Shown piece by piece: positions 1 to 9,032 of a DNA stretch of 64,000 nucleotides (its first letter is position 1; each line of letters begins with the position of its first letter). The stretch covers positions 1 to 64,000 of the forward strand of contig NZ_JAMXSF010000017.1 in assembly GCF_024124545.1 (NCBI RefSeq), written 5' to 3'. Position numbers and translations under genes: made by a program. The DNA comes from Pseudoalteromonas sp. XMcav2-N. GTDB lineage: Bacteria > Pseudomonadota > Gammaproteobacteria > Enterobacterales > Alteromonadaceae. The notes under the pieces are model-generated. The model was given only the letters and a program-made list of their open reading frames with translations, searched no databases and was not told the DNA's origin.

Positions 1-337
1 TGGTAAAACAGCACACAGGCCGTAAAGATTCGATACGTGGTAAGTGCGTTCGGGCCAGCTTTGACGATGAATTCAGGGCAGAGCTTATCTTTGGTTAATG
101 TCGTTAACGAAGTATGCTCTCACCCTGATCGGTGTAGGTAATCACTTTTTTAACGACTGGCAGAGTTTTATATTTTCAGGGCTTAAGCTGGTCGTGGTTT
201 TAACTGTGGTTAGAGGCAGTCATGGTGGCGTAGATTAAATAGAGAATATCAGGACCAGTAATCTAGACACATAGGTGTTTGAAAATAGGTCCTGAAATAG
301 AAAGTACTAGGCAGGCCTTATTTTTGGAATCATCGAA
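1..337. other. Left-edge region without a recognised gene
   Basis: No convincing gene is visible. One plus-strand frame is open from the window edge to a TAA at 96-98 and gives about 31 residues with no motif I recognise. It could be the tail of a gene that starts outside the window, but nothing supports that beyond the open frame. The rest is broken by stops in all frames. Confidence 0.4.
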
Positions 338-529
338 TCAAAAGTACAAATAGGAATCACAGTGACACTGAGGGTCATCTTTGAGTTCATCAATATGTAC
401 CTCGACTTTACTTTGTGAGCGCGCATCATAAATGGTAACCATGTTATGCTGCTTGTCTATGCTGAGCACCTCGACCGGGTGTTTGTGATACTCAACCCAT
501 TCTCCATTGCGGACATCTTCAATATTCAT
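338..529 (-). CDS. Small uncharacterised protein (63 aa)
   Basis: A short soluble acidic protein with no signal peptide or membrane segment. The frame could start earlier at 577, but I chose the ATG at 529 because the protein from MNIEDVRNGEWVEY onward looks like a compact beta-rich domain, while the upstream extension is low in structure. The C-terminus has a CHC pair (DPQCHCDSYLYF) that might bind metal or form disulfides. It lies just downstream of the TonB-dependent receptor on the same strand, with a terminator between them, so it is probably transcribed separately. I do not recognise the family and give no function. Confidence 0.5.
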   Translation of the reverse strand: MNIEDVRNGEWVEYHKHPVEVLSIDKQHNMVTIYDARSQSKVEVHIDELKDDPQCHCDSYLYF

Positions 530-610
530 CTTTTCTACCCCATTAGTCAGTGAACCTGTGCAAAGAGTCATGAACATATTGTTGTAATAAAGAGTTTAGT
601 GACAAAAACG

Positions 611-639
611 AAAAAGCCCAAGCATAGTGCCTGGGCTTT
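611..639 (-). terminator. Terminator of the trehalose-locus receptor gene
   Basis: Read on the minus strand, an AAAGCCCAGGC arm, a short loop and a GCTTGGGCTTTTT arm form a strong hairpin ending in a U tract. It lies 16 bases past the stop of the receptor gene at 655. Confidence 0.85.
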
Positions 640-654
640 ACGATTTTCAGGGAG

Positions 655-2931
655 TTAGAAGCTGTAACTTACGCTGAACTTGACGCTGCGCGGCATAATA
701 TAGCGGCCGTTTGGTGCGTCGGCATTACGTGGGTCGCCCTCGGTGATACCCTGTTCATCGGTCAGGTTATCCACCGATACCATCAGTTTTACCTGCTCTG
801 TTGGCTCCAGCGTAAAGCCCAGATCGAACTTTTCATAGCCATCCAGTACCACCGTGTTTTCATTGTTACCAAAACGGTCATCAACGGCTGAGATGGTTCC
901 GTAAACAGTGGCAAACATATCACCCAGCTCAAACTCATAGCTAGGTGTGACACGCACCTGCCAGGCTGGCTGACGCTGTGCTTCGTTGCCCACATTGTCG
1001 GGACTTTCAGTGATTTCGGTTTTCTGCCACGTGGCGTTCATGTTTACGCTAAAGCCTGAGCTATGATTGAAGTTATAATCGACTTCAATACCCATGGCCT
1101 CGTTGGTCAGGATTTCTGCCGGGTCGCCTGGTTTTCTGACGAAGGTATCGCCCTGTACTTCGTTGGCAAACAAGGTCGCGAACAGGTCGCTGCTTTCACC
1201 CATATATTTGTAGCCGATCTCTGCCTGAGTCACTTCTTTGATCAGACGTTCCCCATCCTGATAAGCACCATAGTTGTCGCGGAAGTCGTCGAAGTAAGGC
1301 ATTTTGTAGCCTTTGTTCATACGTGCGAATACACCACTCTGGTCGTCCAGTTTAAAATCAGCGCCCAGAGTCCAGGACGTTTTGCGTTCATCATAGGTGA
1401 CAAACTTATTGATGGTACCGTCAAGATCTTCATCAACAGAGTAGTCTACTTCGTGCTTTTCGCTACGCAGGCCCAGGTCAAGAGTTAGCGCGTCGGTGGC
1501 GCGATAGCTGTGTGTGGTATAAAAGGCGACTGTGGTTGCATCGCCGGTACTATTGATATCGTAGTTGAAGCCACAGCCGTCATCGCTGCTGTTACAGTCG
1601 ATACCAGTAAGGGCCTCACCGCCGGCGCTCAGAACATGATAAGCTGAGTTACCTAGGCTCCACCAGTCTTTTGCTGAGGTGGTTGCCGTGTATATACCAA
1701 ATGCGCTGTTAACCTTTGAAAACTCTTTACTGATGGCTAAGTCATTGGTGAAGGCATCAATCTCTTTCAGCACTACCCAGCGGCCATAGTTTTGTACCAT
1801 GGTATTGCCATCGTAGACAGTGCCTGTCACAGAGCCTACTGCACTAGTCCCATTGTCTGCCACGCTGGCCAGGTTAGTTGCTGCACCATCAGGGACCAGG
1901 CCATAGGTATTGGCATCACCCTGAGTCAGACTAAAGCGGTCTATCAGTTGCCAGCCGTTGGGTAATTCGAGTTTCAGGCTACCGCCCGAAACGTGGCCTT
2001 TCCAGCCACGACCTTCGCCCAGGTCAATCTCCATGTCCTGTCCGGCAACATGGATGGTTGCCTGACGGTTAAGCGTACCTAGCTGGGTAAAGCCAGCGTC
2101 AACACCATCAACATTTAGTGGTGTAGGCAGATACCAGGCGCCGGTGTCATCGGTTTGGCGGGTATAGACATTAAACTCACCCTTATCGAACTCTTTGGTC
2201 AGATTAACGGTAAACTGATGACCTTTTTCAGAAGTAAAGCCAGCGTCACGGATACCAGAGGAGCGTTTTGCATAGCCGCCGATCATATAATAGAAATCGT
2301 CGCTAAGTTCACCACTTAACACGCCGTCAATACGCTGAAGCCCGTAATCAGAAGTGGTATATTTAACTGTGCCCTCTGTTTCTTCTGAACCACGCTTAAG
2401 ATGGAAGTTCGTTGTCAGGCCCGGCTGACCATTTGATACGACCGGGTTAGGGCCGCCACGCAGGCCTTCCATGCGGGCAATGGTTTCATCAAGACGGAAT
2501 ATCGATGAGTTTTCTAAAAATGATAATGTCGGTGCAGGGTAAATCGGAGAGCCTTGCAGGCTCACTGTCAAAAAAGGCGCATCGCCGCCGCCAGGAAAAC
2601 CGCGCACAAATACATTGGCGCCAGACTCTCCGCCAGAGCTTTCGACCCAGATCCCGGGTACCGATTTAAGCAGATCAGCTGTGCTTTTCGGCGCTAAACG
2701 TTCAATTTGTACGGCATCGACGTTGGTAACCGCAAAGCTGGCGTCCAGCTTACGAATACCAGCACCACCAGGCGTACCAGATACAATGATGGTTTCGACT
2801 TTTTTGCCTTGATTCGCGTCTTGCTGCTGTGCATGTGCTGCGCCCGATACGGTGATTGCGGCTGCAACCGCTGATGCGATTAGAGAATATTTGTTGCCTA
2901 GGTTCACAGGAACTGCCCCCTTGGTTGTCAT
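655..2931 (-). CDS. TonB-dependent outer-membrane receptor, probably for trehalose or a related glucoside
   Basis: A 758-residue TonB-dependent receptor. It has an N-terminal signal peptide (cleavage near residue 34, after SGAAHA), a short TonB-box-like stretch (KKVETIIVSG, about 43-52), a plug domain to about residue 170 (VPGIWV, VRGFPGG, EGLRGG) and a 22-strand-type barrel ending in the usual aromatic residue (VSYSF). The family uses TonB energy to bring bound ligands through the outer membrane. It is transcribed away from a LacI regulator, MFS permease and trehalase, and shares a LacI-type operator with the permease (3094-3107 here, 4356-4369 there). The substrate assignment to trehalose is inferred from that context only. 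No clear Shine-Dalgarno precedes the ATG at 2931, but no better start is visible. A maltodextrin or other disaccharide is the main alternative ligand. Confidence 0.88.
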   Translation of the reverse strand: MTTKGAVPVNLGNKYSLIASAVAAAITVSGAAHAQQQDANQGKKVETIIVSGTPGGAGIRKLDASFAVTNVDAVQIERLAPKSTADLLKSVPGIWVESSGGESGANVFVRGFPGGGDAPFLTVSLQGSPIYPAPTLSFLENSSIFRLDETIARMEGLRGGPNPVVSNGQPGLTTNFHLKRGSEETEGTVKYTTSDYGLQRIDGVLSGELSDDFYYMIGGYAKRSSGIRDAGFTSEKGHQFTVNLTKEFDKGEFNVYTRQTDDTGAWYLPTPLNVDGVDAGFTQLGTLNRQATIHVAGQDMEIDLGEGRGWKGHVSGGSLKLELPNGWQLIDRFSLTQGDANTYGLVPDGAATNLASVADNGTSAVGSVTGTVYDGNTMVQNYGRWVVLKEIDAFTNDLAISKEFSKVNSAFGIYTATTSAKDWWSLGNSAYHVLSAGGEALTGIDCNSSDDGCGFNYDINSTGDATTVAFYTTHSYRATDALTLDLGLRSEKHEVDYSVDEDLDGTINKFVTYDERKTSWTLGADFKLDDQSGVFARMNKGYKMPYFDDFRDNYGAYQDGERLIKEVTQAEIGYKYMGESSDLFATLFANEVQGDTFVRKPGDPAEILTNEAMGIEVDYNFNHSSGFSVNMNATWQKTEITESPDNVGNEAQRQPAWQVRVTPSYEFELGDMFATVYGTISAVDDRFGNNENTVVLDGYEKFDLGFTLEPTEQVKLMVSVDNLTDEQGITEGDPRNADAPNGRYIMPRSVKFSVSYSF

Positions 2932-3079
2932 ATGTGTTGTCAGTATTTACATAGCTTTGTCTATGCATGCTCTTTGCTATTGTTATGCGCCGCCGATTGC
3001 CTGTTAGTTTGGCTTTAAGCGCTTCAACCACTCTGCGAATGGGTAGGCACAAGCGTCAGGTTGCACGCGGCGTCATTTT

Positions 3080-3123
3080 AAAATAGAACGTTATGCAAAC
3101 GTTTGCAATAGGGTGTTTGCAAC
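3080..3123 (-). promoter_or_regulatory. LacI-type operator over the receptor promoter
   Basis: TGCAAACGTTTGCA at 3094-3107 is a perfect 14-bp palindrome of the kind LacI-family proteins bind. On the minus strand TTGCAA (3108-3103) and TATTTT (3085-3080) are 17 bases apart and can be read as -35 and -10, so the operator would cover the -35 box. A further half-site (GTTTGCAA) follows at about 3115-3122. A copy with one changed base lies before the permease gene. Confidence 0.75.
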
Positions 3124-3298
3124 TTTTTCCCCACTTTATGGCAATCTGGTTACTGGACGGATGAGTGGCCAAACAGGTTGAGAAAAGGTGCGACAGGTAA
3201 GCAGGCGCTGCGCTATAATGCCAGGTCAGAGCATTGACTCTGTCTTAAAAATGAATATATTCAAATTGTTACATTGGTTCTTTGGTGGTGCGTTATAC

Positions 3299-4303
3299 AT
3301 GCAGTCAAAAAAAATGAAACTGGCGGATCTGGCAAAGCTGGCGGGCGTGTCTACGTCAACGGCGTCCCGGGCGCTGAATAATAATCCGCTGATTAAGGAA
3401 GAAACCCGCAATAAGTTGCAGGCGCTGGCTAAAAAGCACAACTTTAGCCTCAATGCGGCAGCCAGCCGCCTTAGATTACAAAAAACCAATGTGATTGCGG
3501 TATTAATCAACTTTGATGCTGAAACGGAGCAATCAATCGACGATCCGTTTTTGCTTAAAGTGGTCAGTGACATTAATCTGGCGGTTAATCGCCAGGGCTA
3601 CGAACTTTTGCTGTCTAACTCGTACATGGCAGGTGACGACTGGCACGGGTATTTTATTGATGGTCGTCGGGCCGATGGCGTGATAGTGGTCGGTCAGGGT
3701 AAGCAGCAGGCACGCATCGAACGTGCCGCCAGCGAGGGCACCCCTCTGGTCGTATGGGGCGATCCCAAAACACAGGGAGAGTATGCCATTGTCGGGAGCG
3801 ATAATTATCTTGCTGGCTGTACCGCGACCCGACACTTGCTGGACAGAGGAGCTCGACGTTTGCTATTTATGGGCGATCCTGCCCACGCTGAACTTGCAGA
3901 GCGCTACCGTGGGTTTTGCGATCAGATCAGCAAAGAACCTGAAGCTTCGGCTTCACTATTGAAAATCGACATCACCAGTTTGGCGGCGTATGAGGTGATT
4001 AATCAGACTTTGCTGAGCGAAGGACTGAGCTTTGATGGTATTTTTGCTTGCAGTGATATGGTTGCTCTGGGCGCAATGAAAGCTCTCAAAGAACGTTATG
4101 TCAGCATTCCCAATGATGTGCGGCTGGTCGGGTTTGATGATATAGCGATGGCAGATATCAGCTCGCCTTCACTGACTACCATCAAACAGAACACCCGGCT
4201 GGCAGGGCAAGTGTTGGTAGATAAGCTTCTGGCGCAGTTAAAGGGCGATAAGCCTGATTCTGCCCAACTGGATGTTGAACTGGTCATGCGTCAGTCAAGC
4301 TGA
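3299..4303 (+). CDS. LacI-family transcriptional regulator of the trehalose locus
   Basis: A 334-residue LacI/GalR repressor. The N-terminal helix-turn-helix and hinge are clear (LADLAKLAGVSTSTASRALN, about residues 8-27), followed by a periplasmic-binding-protein-like sugar domain (VIVVGQG, LVGFDD, SSPSLTTIKQN) to the C-terminus. The frame is open from 3188, but the ATG at 3299 places the HTH at the normal distance from the N-terminus and has a GGTGG stretch upstream. It lies between the divergent receptor and the permease-trehalase pair, whose promoters both carry the matching palindrome. The inferred role is a repressor released by trehalose or a derivative. It resembles TreR in role, but the symbol is withheld because the effector is not visible in the sequence. 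Confidence 0.88.
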   Translation: MQSKKMKLADLAKLAGVSTSTASRALNNNPLIKEETRNKLQALAKKHNFSLNAAASRLRLQKTNVIAVLINFDAETEQSIDDPFLLKVVSDINLAVNRQGYELLLSNSYMAGDDWHGYFIDGRRADGVIVVGQGKQQARIERAASEGTPLVVWGDPKTQGEYAIVGSDNYLAGCTATRHLLDRGARRLLFMGDPAHAELAERYRGFCDQISKEPEASASLLKIDITSLAAYEVINQTLLSEGLSFDGIFACSDMVALGAMKALKERYVSIPNDVRLVGFDDIAMADISSPSLTTIKQNTRLAGQVLVDKLLAQLKGDKPDSAQLDVELVMRQSS

Positions 4304-4354
4304 TTACGGCCGTTGACGCTGTAAACAAACTGAGCAATTTTTTTTACTTTAGAA

Positions 4355-4393
4355 TTGCAAACGATTGCAAAAATAAATTCCCGCGGCTAGACT
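4355..4393 (+). promoter_or_regulatory. LacI-type operator and promoter of the permease-trehalase operon
   Basis: TGCAAACGATTGCA at 4356-4369 matches the operator before the receptor in 13 of 14 positions. Its right half supplies a -35-like TTGCAA (4365-4370). Exactly 17 bases later comes a -10-like TAGACT (4388-4393). A repressor bound here would block the -35 box. Confidence 0.75.
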
Positions 4394-4424
4394 GACTGTT
4401 ATTGAATAGTTACAGAGTCATCCT

Positions 4425-5660
4425 ATGAAGCACACCAGAGTCGTGCTGGCCATGGCGGCCTGCTACTTTTTGTTTGCGATTTTACTCAACAGTGTCGGCA
4501 CCGTCATTTTGCAGGCGATCAACACCTTTGCAGTGTCAAAAGCCCAGGCTGCCAGCCTGGAAGGGTTTAAAGATATCCCCATTGCTATTGTGTCGTTTCT
4601 TGTTGCCTCGTTTATTCCCAGGATCGGTTATCGCTTAGCGTTATTAGGCGCTTTGTTTGTGGTTGCGGTTATGTGCTTGCTAACGCCTGTACTGGGGGCC
4701 TTCTGGGCTTTAAAAGCCTTATTTGCAAGCGTTGGCTGTGCATTTGCGATAGTCAAAGTAACGGTTTACGCGTTAATAGGTCAGGTAACGGACGATGCAA
4801 AGGGGCACTCGAGTTTGCTTAACACCATTGAAGGCCTGTTTATGGTTGGGGTACTCAGTGGTTACTGGATCTTTGCCGCGTTTATCGGCGAGCAGGCTGA
4901 TTCACTGGCATGGCTCAATGTCTATTACCTGCTGGGCGCACTGACCCTGGTGACCGCGTTGTTAGTGATCAGTGCACCCATGAAGCAGCCCCAATACAGC
5001 AAAGAGCAGCCATTAAAAGACGAATTCTTAGGTATGCTGAAACTGACCTATCAGCCTCTGGTATTGGTTTTTGTGTTATCGGCGTTTTTATATGTATTAA
5101 TTGAGCAGGGCGTAGGCACCTGGCTGCCGACCTTTAACAATCAGGTACTGAATTTGCCAGTGGATATCGCGGTGCAGCTAACTAGTATTTTTGCAGCCAG
5201 TCTGGCCATTGGGCGTTTGCTGGCCGGTCAGTTACTCAAGCATATCCATTGGTACAAGCTACTAAATGTGTGTTTAGTTGGTATGGCGGCGCTGGTATTA
5301 CTGACCTTACCTATGACGGAAAATCTGCATCCAAAAGAAGTGAACAGTTTGTTTGAAGCGCCGCTGGCAGCCTACCTTATGCCTTTAATTGGACTACTGA
5401 TGGCACCTATTTATCCGGTGATCAACTCGGTAATGCTGAGCAGCCTGGATGAACGTCAGCATGCACCAATGACCGGTCTTATTGTGGTGTTTTCTGCTCT
5501 GGGCGGCACAACTGGCTCATTAATTACCGGATTTGTTTTTGAATACATTGGTGGTCAGCAGGCGTTTTATCTGTCTTTGATCCCCATGAGCGGCATCGCC
5601 GTTACGTTATTTTTGTTTAAGCGACGCGCACAGGCACAGACCAGCGCTTGCGCACTCTAG
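4425..5660 (+). CDS. MFS permease, probable trehalose or glucoside importer
   Basis: A 411-residue major facilitator protein with about twelve hydrophobic segments in two halves. The central charged loop lies around residues 185-205 (APMKQPQYSKEQPLKDE). It has no signal peptide and begins directly with the first helix (VVLAMAACYFLFAIL). It ends 9 bases before the trehalase gene, which has its own AGGAG site, so the two form an operon. Its promoter carries the LacI-type operator. The inferred role is moving trehalose taken up by the TonB-dependent receptor across the inner membrane. The substrate rests on context; the family call rests on sequence. Confidence 0.85.
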   Translation: MKHTRVVLAMAACYFLFAILLNSVGTVILQAINTFAVSKAQAASLEGFKDIPIAIVSFLVASFIPRIGYRLALLGALFVVAVMCLLTPVLGAFWALKALFASVGCAFAIVKVTVYALIGQVTDDAKGHSSLLNTIEGLFMVGVLSGYWIFAAFIGEQADSLAWLNVYYLLGALTLVTALLVISAPMKQPQYSKEQPLKDEFLGMLKLTYQPLVLVFVLSAFLYVLIEQGVGTWLPTFNNQVLNLPVDIAVQLTSIFAASLAIGRLLAGQLLKHIHWYKLLNVCLVGMAALVLLTLPMTENLHPKEVNSLFEAPLAAYLMPLIGLLMAPIYPVINSVMLSSLDERQHAPMTGLIVVFSALGGTTGSLITGFVFEYIGGQQAFYLSLIPMSGIAVTLFLFKRRAQAQTSACAL

Positions 5661-5669
5661 GAGTTACAG

Positions 5670-7151
5670 ATGCAGTTTGAACAATCAAACTTGTTTAAAG
5701 CGGTGCAGATGCAGGGCATTTTTTCGGATAGCAAACAGTTTGCAGATGCTATTCCAAAACAGAGCTGGGAGCAGGCCTGTGCCCAGTATGACAGCGAATG
5801 CCCTCAAGATCTAACTGAGTTTGTCGCGCGTCATTTTGACTTTGCGCCACAGCCTGAACTGACAGAACTCCATGCTACCTCGGTCAAAGACTATATCGAC
5901 CAGCTATGGCAACGCCTGGCGCGTGACCCTCAGACGGACAATGTGTCGTCATTGCTTGATTTGCCCGCGAGCTATACGGTTCCGGGTGGCCGCTTTAACG
6001 AAATATATTACTGGGACAGTTATTTTACGGCTTTGGGCCTGATGGATGCCGGCCACGTCGAGCAAGTGTCGAATATGCTGGATAACTTTGTCAGTCTTAT
6101 TGAGCGTATTGGTCATGTGCCAAATGGTAACCGCAGCTACTACACCAGTCGATCACAGCCGCCAGTGACAGCATTGATGGTGTCTTTACTCTGGCAAACG
6201 CATCATCAGGATACGACATGGCTACGTAAAGTGACCGATGCGCTAAGAAAGGAGCACAGTTTCTGGATGGCTGACACCGAGCAGCTGAACGATGAACTGA
6301 CTGAAAGCCGAAGGGTCGTACGTATGCCTTGTGGCGGGGTAATGAATCGCTTCTGGGATGACTGCGCAGAGCCAAGGCCTGAATCTTACAAGGAGGATAT
6401 CGAGTCGGCCAGTATGCTGGAACCTGAATATCGCGCATTGTTTTATCGTAATATTCGTGCTGCGTGTGAGTCCGGCTGGGATTTCAGCAGCCGCTGGCTG
6501 GACGATCCTGATCAGCTTTGCAGTATTAATACGGTTCAGCGTATACCTGTTGACCTTAATGCCCTGTTGCAACAGCTGGAATGGCAGCTCAGTGAATGTT
6601 ACGCGGCACTTGGCAACAGCGCACAAAGCACCTGTTATCTGCAACTATCCCAGCAACGCAAACGGCTTATTCAGGCCTATTTATGGGATAAAGAGCAGGG
6701 CTGGTTTATGGATTACCACATTGCTTTAAAAACGCGTAGCCAGGTGATGTCACTGGCAGGAGTGGTACCCATGTTCTTGGGACTGGCAAGTCAGTTGCAG
6801 GCGGAATCTATGGCGCAGCGGCTTGAATTGGACTTTCTAAAAGCGGGTGGTCTGGTGACCACGCTTACCAATACAACGCAACAATGGGACAGTCCAAATG
6901 GCTGGGCACCACTACAGTGGTTTGCAGTGAAAGGGATGCTAAATTATGGCTATCTGAAGCTGGCAATGACGGTTGCCAGGCGCTGGCTTGCAATGCTGGA
7001 ACGCGATTTTGAGCAACACGCTTGCCTGCTGGAAAAGTATAACGTGGTTGAGCCTGGCGTACGTGCAGGTGGTGGTGAGTATCTGGTGCAGCAAGGGTTC
7101 GGCTGGACCAATGGGGTAACCAGCCGCTTATATCGTTTACTGGAAGATTAG
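5670..7151 (+). CDS. treF: Cytoplasmic trehalase, GH37
   Basis: A 493-residue glycoside hydrolase family 37 enzyme that splits trehalose into two glucose molecules. Both trehalase signatures are intact: PGGRFNEIYYWDSY (105-118) and QWDSPNGW (405-412). The GGGEY loop (467-471) and the probable catalytic acid Asp271 in ESGWDFSSRW are also present. No signal peptide is visible, so the enzyme should act in the cytoplasm, like TreF and unlike periplasmic TreA. It lies 9 bases behind the MFS permease with a good AGGAG site before the ATG, and closes the locus. The enzyme call is secure; the symbol is by resemblance to the cytoplasmic form. Confidence 0.93.
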   Translation: MQFEQSNLFKAVQMQGIFSDSKQFADAIPKQSWEQACAQYDSECPQDLTEFVARHFDFAPQPELTELHATSVKDYIDQLWQRLARDPQTDNVSSLLDLPASYTVPGGRFNEIYYWDSYFTALGLMDAGHVEQVSNMLDNFVSLIERIGHVPNGNRSYYTSRSQPPVTALMVSLLWQTHHQDTTWLRKVTDALRKEHSFWMADTEQLNDELTESRRVVRMPCGGVMNRFWDDCAEPRPESYKEDIESASMLEPEYRALFYRNIRAACESGWDFSSRWLDDPDQLCSINTVQRIPVDLNALLQQLEWQLSECYAALGNSAQSTCYLQLSQQRKRLIQAYLWDKEQGWFMDYHIALKTRSQVMSLAGVVPMFLGLASQLQAESMAQRLELDFLKAGGLVTTLTNTTQQWDSPNGWAPLQWFAVKGMLNYGYLKLAMTVARRWLAMLERDFEQHACLLEKYNVVEPGVRAGGGEYLVQQGFGWTNGVTSRLYRLLED

Positions 7152-7156
7152 CGTTC

Positions 7157-7189
7157 ACGGGTCATGATGTGGCAAATGTCGTGACCCGT
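7157..7189. terminator. Hairpin after the trehalase gene
   Basis: ACGGGTCA (7157-7164) and TGACCCGT (7182-7189) are perfect inverted arms separated by 17 bases. The hairpin lies between the convergent trehalase gene and the small membrane-protein gene. No U tract follows, so it is a weak terminator candidate. Confidence 0.45.
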
Positions 7190-7198
7190 ATTGGATGC

Positions 7199-7471
7199 TT
7201 AATCCATGAAAACAATACGTACGATAATGGCTACCAGAACAATAACAAACAGTACAAATTCAAGTTTGTAAACGATTGATTTAGCTTCTCTCTCAGCCTT
7301 GTTTTTGGCAATTTCCTTCTTTATATTAGTTTGCTCTGGGTGTTTTTTTTCATAAGCCTGATTCGCTTTCTCGGCAAATTTTTTACGTTTGTCAGCGCTA
7401 AGCGCCTTATTCATAGCGGCATCATGATCAGAAACATGACCTTTGGCTGTGCGCCTTGGGGGGCCGGGCAT
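7199..7471 (-). CDS. Small C-terminally anchored membrane protein
   Basis: A 90-residue protein of unknown function. Residues 1-60 are very polar and lysine-rich and look helical (KRKKFAEKANQAYEKKHPEQ). A single hydrophobic segment follows near the C-terminus (LEFVLFVIVLVAIIVRIVF), so it is a tail-anchored topology candidate. The frame is open to 7492, but the ATG at 7471 is preceded by a strong AGGAGG at ideal distance and is clearly the start. It converges with the trehalase gene and diverges from the WD40-like lipoprotein genes. I do not recognise the family. Confidence 0.7.
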   Translation of the reverse strand: MPGPPRRTAKGHVSDHDAAMNKALSADKRKKFAEKANQAYEKKHPEQTNIKKEIAKNKAEREAKSIVYKLEFVLFVIVLVAIIVRIVFMD

Positions 7472-7684
7472 GGAAACCTCCTGAATTAGCATTTAAAGTT
7501 AAAACTAATTCGCATACATAGAAACCATTCTTGAGATGCTTAAATCATGGGCGATAGCCTGGCAAAATTGACTCTTTAGTTGCGCTAAATTGAGAAAACC
7601 TTAACAGTCGGCAATCAGTTTATTCTCCCAAGTTGGTAATGTGTTTGTGCTTACCAATATAAGTATAGTCCCAGATGCAAAAGA

Positions 7685-7748
7685 CTGGCAGCAAACCTCG
7701 CTGCCAGGGGAAATAAGAGACGCTGCCAACTGAACCAGTTCACGGCAG
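7685..7748 (+). promoter_or_regulatory. Tandem-hairpin leader candidate before the WD40-like lipoprotein gene
   Basis: Two hairpins lie in a row about 75 bases before the lipoprotein start. The first has perfect 8-bp arms, CTGGCAGC (7685-7692) and GCTGCCAG (7700-7707). The second is nested: CTGCC-AACTG (7723-7732), loop AAC, CAGTT (7736-7740), CAC, GGCAG (7744-7748). The arms share a CTGCC/GGCAG core, so the two hairpins could exchange partners. I do not recognise a known riboswitch class. The rest of 7472-7823 is AT-rich with no gene. Confidence 0.35.
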
Positions 7749-7823
7749 GCAGGTCAAAATCTATATATTTGTGTAATATTTGTCCATTACAACACATTAC
7801 AGGTTAAACAGGAGGTGAGGCTG

Positions 7824-8849
7824 GTGACTCAATTAGCAAAACAACTCTTCGCTGGTTTGTGTATGGCTATCGTCTTAAATTTGACCGGATGTAAGGAGCC
7901 ACTTCAGGATAATGACACTCAATTGGTCAATTTAGAGCAAAGTGGGGCTCAGGGTCAGTTTTCCGCTGATGGTCGTTATGCTGTCTTGCATGACCCCGGA
8001 GATAAACTTGCCGTTTTTGACGTCGCAACGCAAATGCGTTTGTTTCAGCTAGCCGATCCTGTCCCCGCAAGCGATGCTAAAAAGGGCAATATTCTGGCAT
8101 TCAGTCTCAGTGAAGATAACACACAACTCGCCATCGGCTTTCGTCAGTTTGTTGAAGTGTGGGATATTGAGCAAGGAAAACTTTTGGGAACCGTTACTGT
8201 TCACCCAAGCGATGAGCTGGCGAGAGTGTCAGCGCTACGTTTATACACTCGCCCACACCATCTGTTGGTTGGACTCAATGATGGGACTGTCAACTTACTT
8301 GACCTTGACAACCAGTTGGTTAAAAAAGTAAAGCTCCACAACAGCAAAGTGATACATGTCGCGAAAAGTGCGCAGGGCCAGGCTCTGCTGAGTGCGGGTC
8401 ACGATGGTCAGGTACTACTGTTTGATAGTCACACCCTAGAGACAAAGCGCGGCTTTGCTTTTGAGCGCCGTATAACCAGCATTGCACAGAGTCATGATCA
8501 AACCAGATTATTTGCGTCCGATGCACTTAATGAGCAGCGTATTTTTTCGCTTTATTCTGGTACAGAGTATGACGTCAGTCTGAGTTACCCGGAACGTTTC
8601 AGATGGTTTCGTGCCGCGGTATTCAGTGATGATGAACGCTATTTAGCGACTGGGTCTTCAAAAGCCTGGTGGACGCTATGGGATGCTCAAAGCGGTCAGG
8701 AAATTGGCGCCTATTTTATCAAAGCACACAGCCGGGATGCGACAATACTGGATATGCATACCAATTCACGTGGTGAACTACTCACTCTGAGCAGTGATGG
8801 TTTTATTGAATTGTGGCAGATCAGCACCTTAGTAAATGGCAGACAGTGA
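7824..8849 (+). CDS. WD40-like beta-propeller lipoprotein (paralogue 1)
   Basis: A 341-residue predicted lipoprotein. The signal peptide ends in a lipobox (LNLTGC, Cys near 23). The rest is a run of WD40-like blades (AVFDVATQMRLF, VEVWDIEQGKLL, WTLWDAQSGQEI, IELWQIS) that would fold as a beta-propeller, a protein-binding scaffold. The frame also allows a GTG at 7815, but AGGAGG at 7810-7815 lies 8 bases before the GTG at 7824, which I prefer. The next gene encodes a paralogue with the same block order and a shared FASDALNEQ motif. No enzyme motif is seen. The function is unknown; a periplasmic or outer-membrane assembly role is only a guess. Confidence 0.72.
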   Translation: MTQLAKQLFAGLCMAIVLNLTGCKEPLQDNDTQLVNLEQSGAQGQFSADGRYAVLHDPGDKLAVFDVATQMRLFQLADPVPASDAKKGNILAFSLSEDNTQLAIGFRQFVEVWDIEQGKLLGTVTVHPSDELARVSALRLYTRPHHLLVGLNDGTVNLLDLDNQLVKKVKLHNSKVIHVAKSAQGQALLSAGHDGQVLLFDSHTLETKRGFAFERRITSIAQSHDQTRLFASDALNEQRIFSLYSGTEYDVSLSYPERFRWFRAAVFSDDERYLATGSSKAWWTLWDAQSGQEIGAYFIKAHSRDATILDMHTNSRGELLTLSSDGFIELWQISTLVNGRQ

Positions 8850-9032
8850 ATGGTGCGGTTCTTGCTGTTGATTTCTCGAATGGTGTGTTATTGAGTTGTA
8901 ATGGAGCGAGAGTCCCATTTTGGATAATGTACGCGTAGAGGCGAGTTTCTTTGCAGGTAGTATATATGTGTACTTTTTACTCTCTGTTAATGCACGTATA
9001 ATGGCGTTTTTTGTGGTGTCACGAGTAAAATT

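Noticed and set aside
3..98. Open plus-strand frame at the left edge
   Set aside because: Only about 31 residues with no recognised motif; reported as part of the edge region and not as a gene.
1063..1488. Plus-strand frame of 141 codons inside the receptor gene
   Set aside because: It lies fully within a well-supported receptor coding region on the other strand and shows no protein motif.
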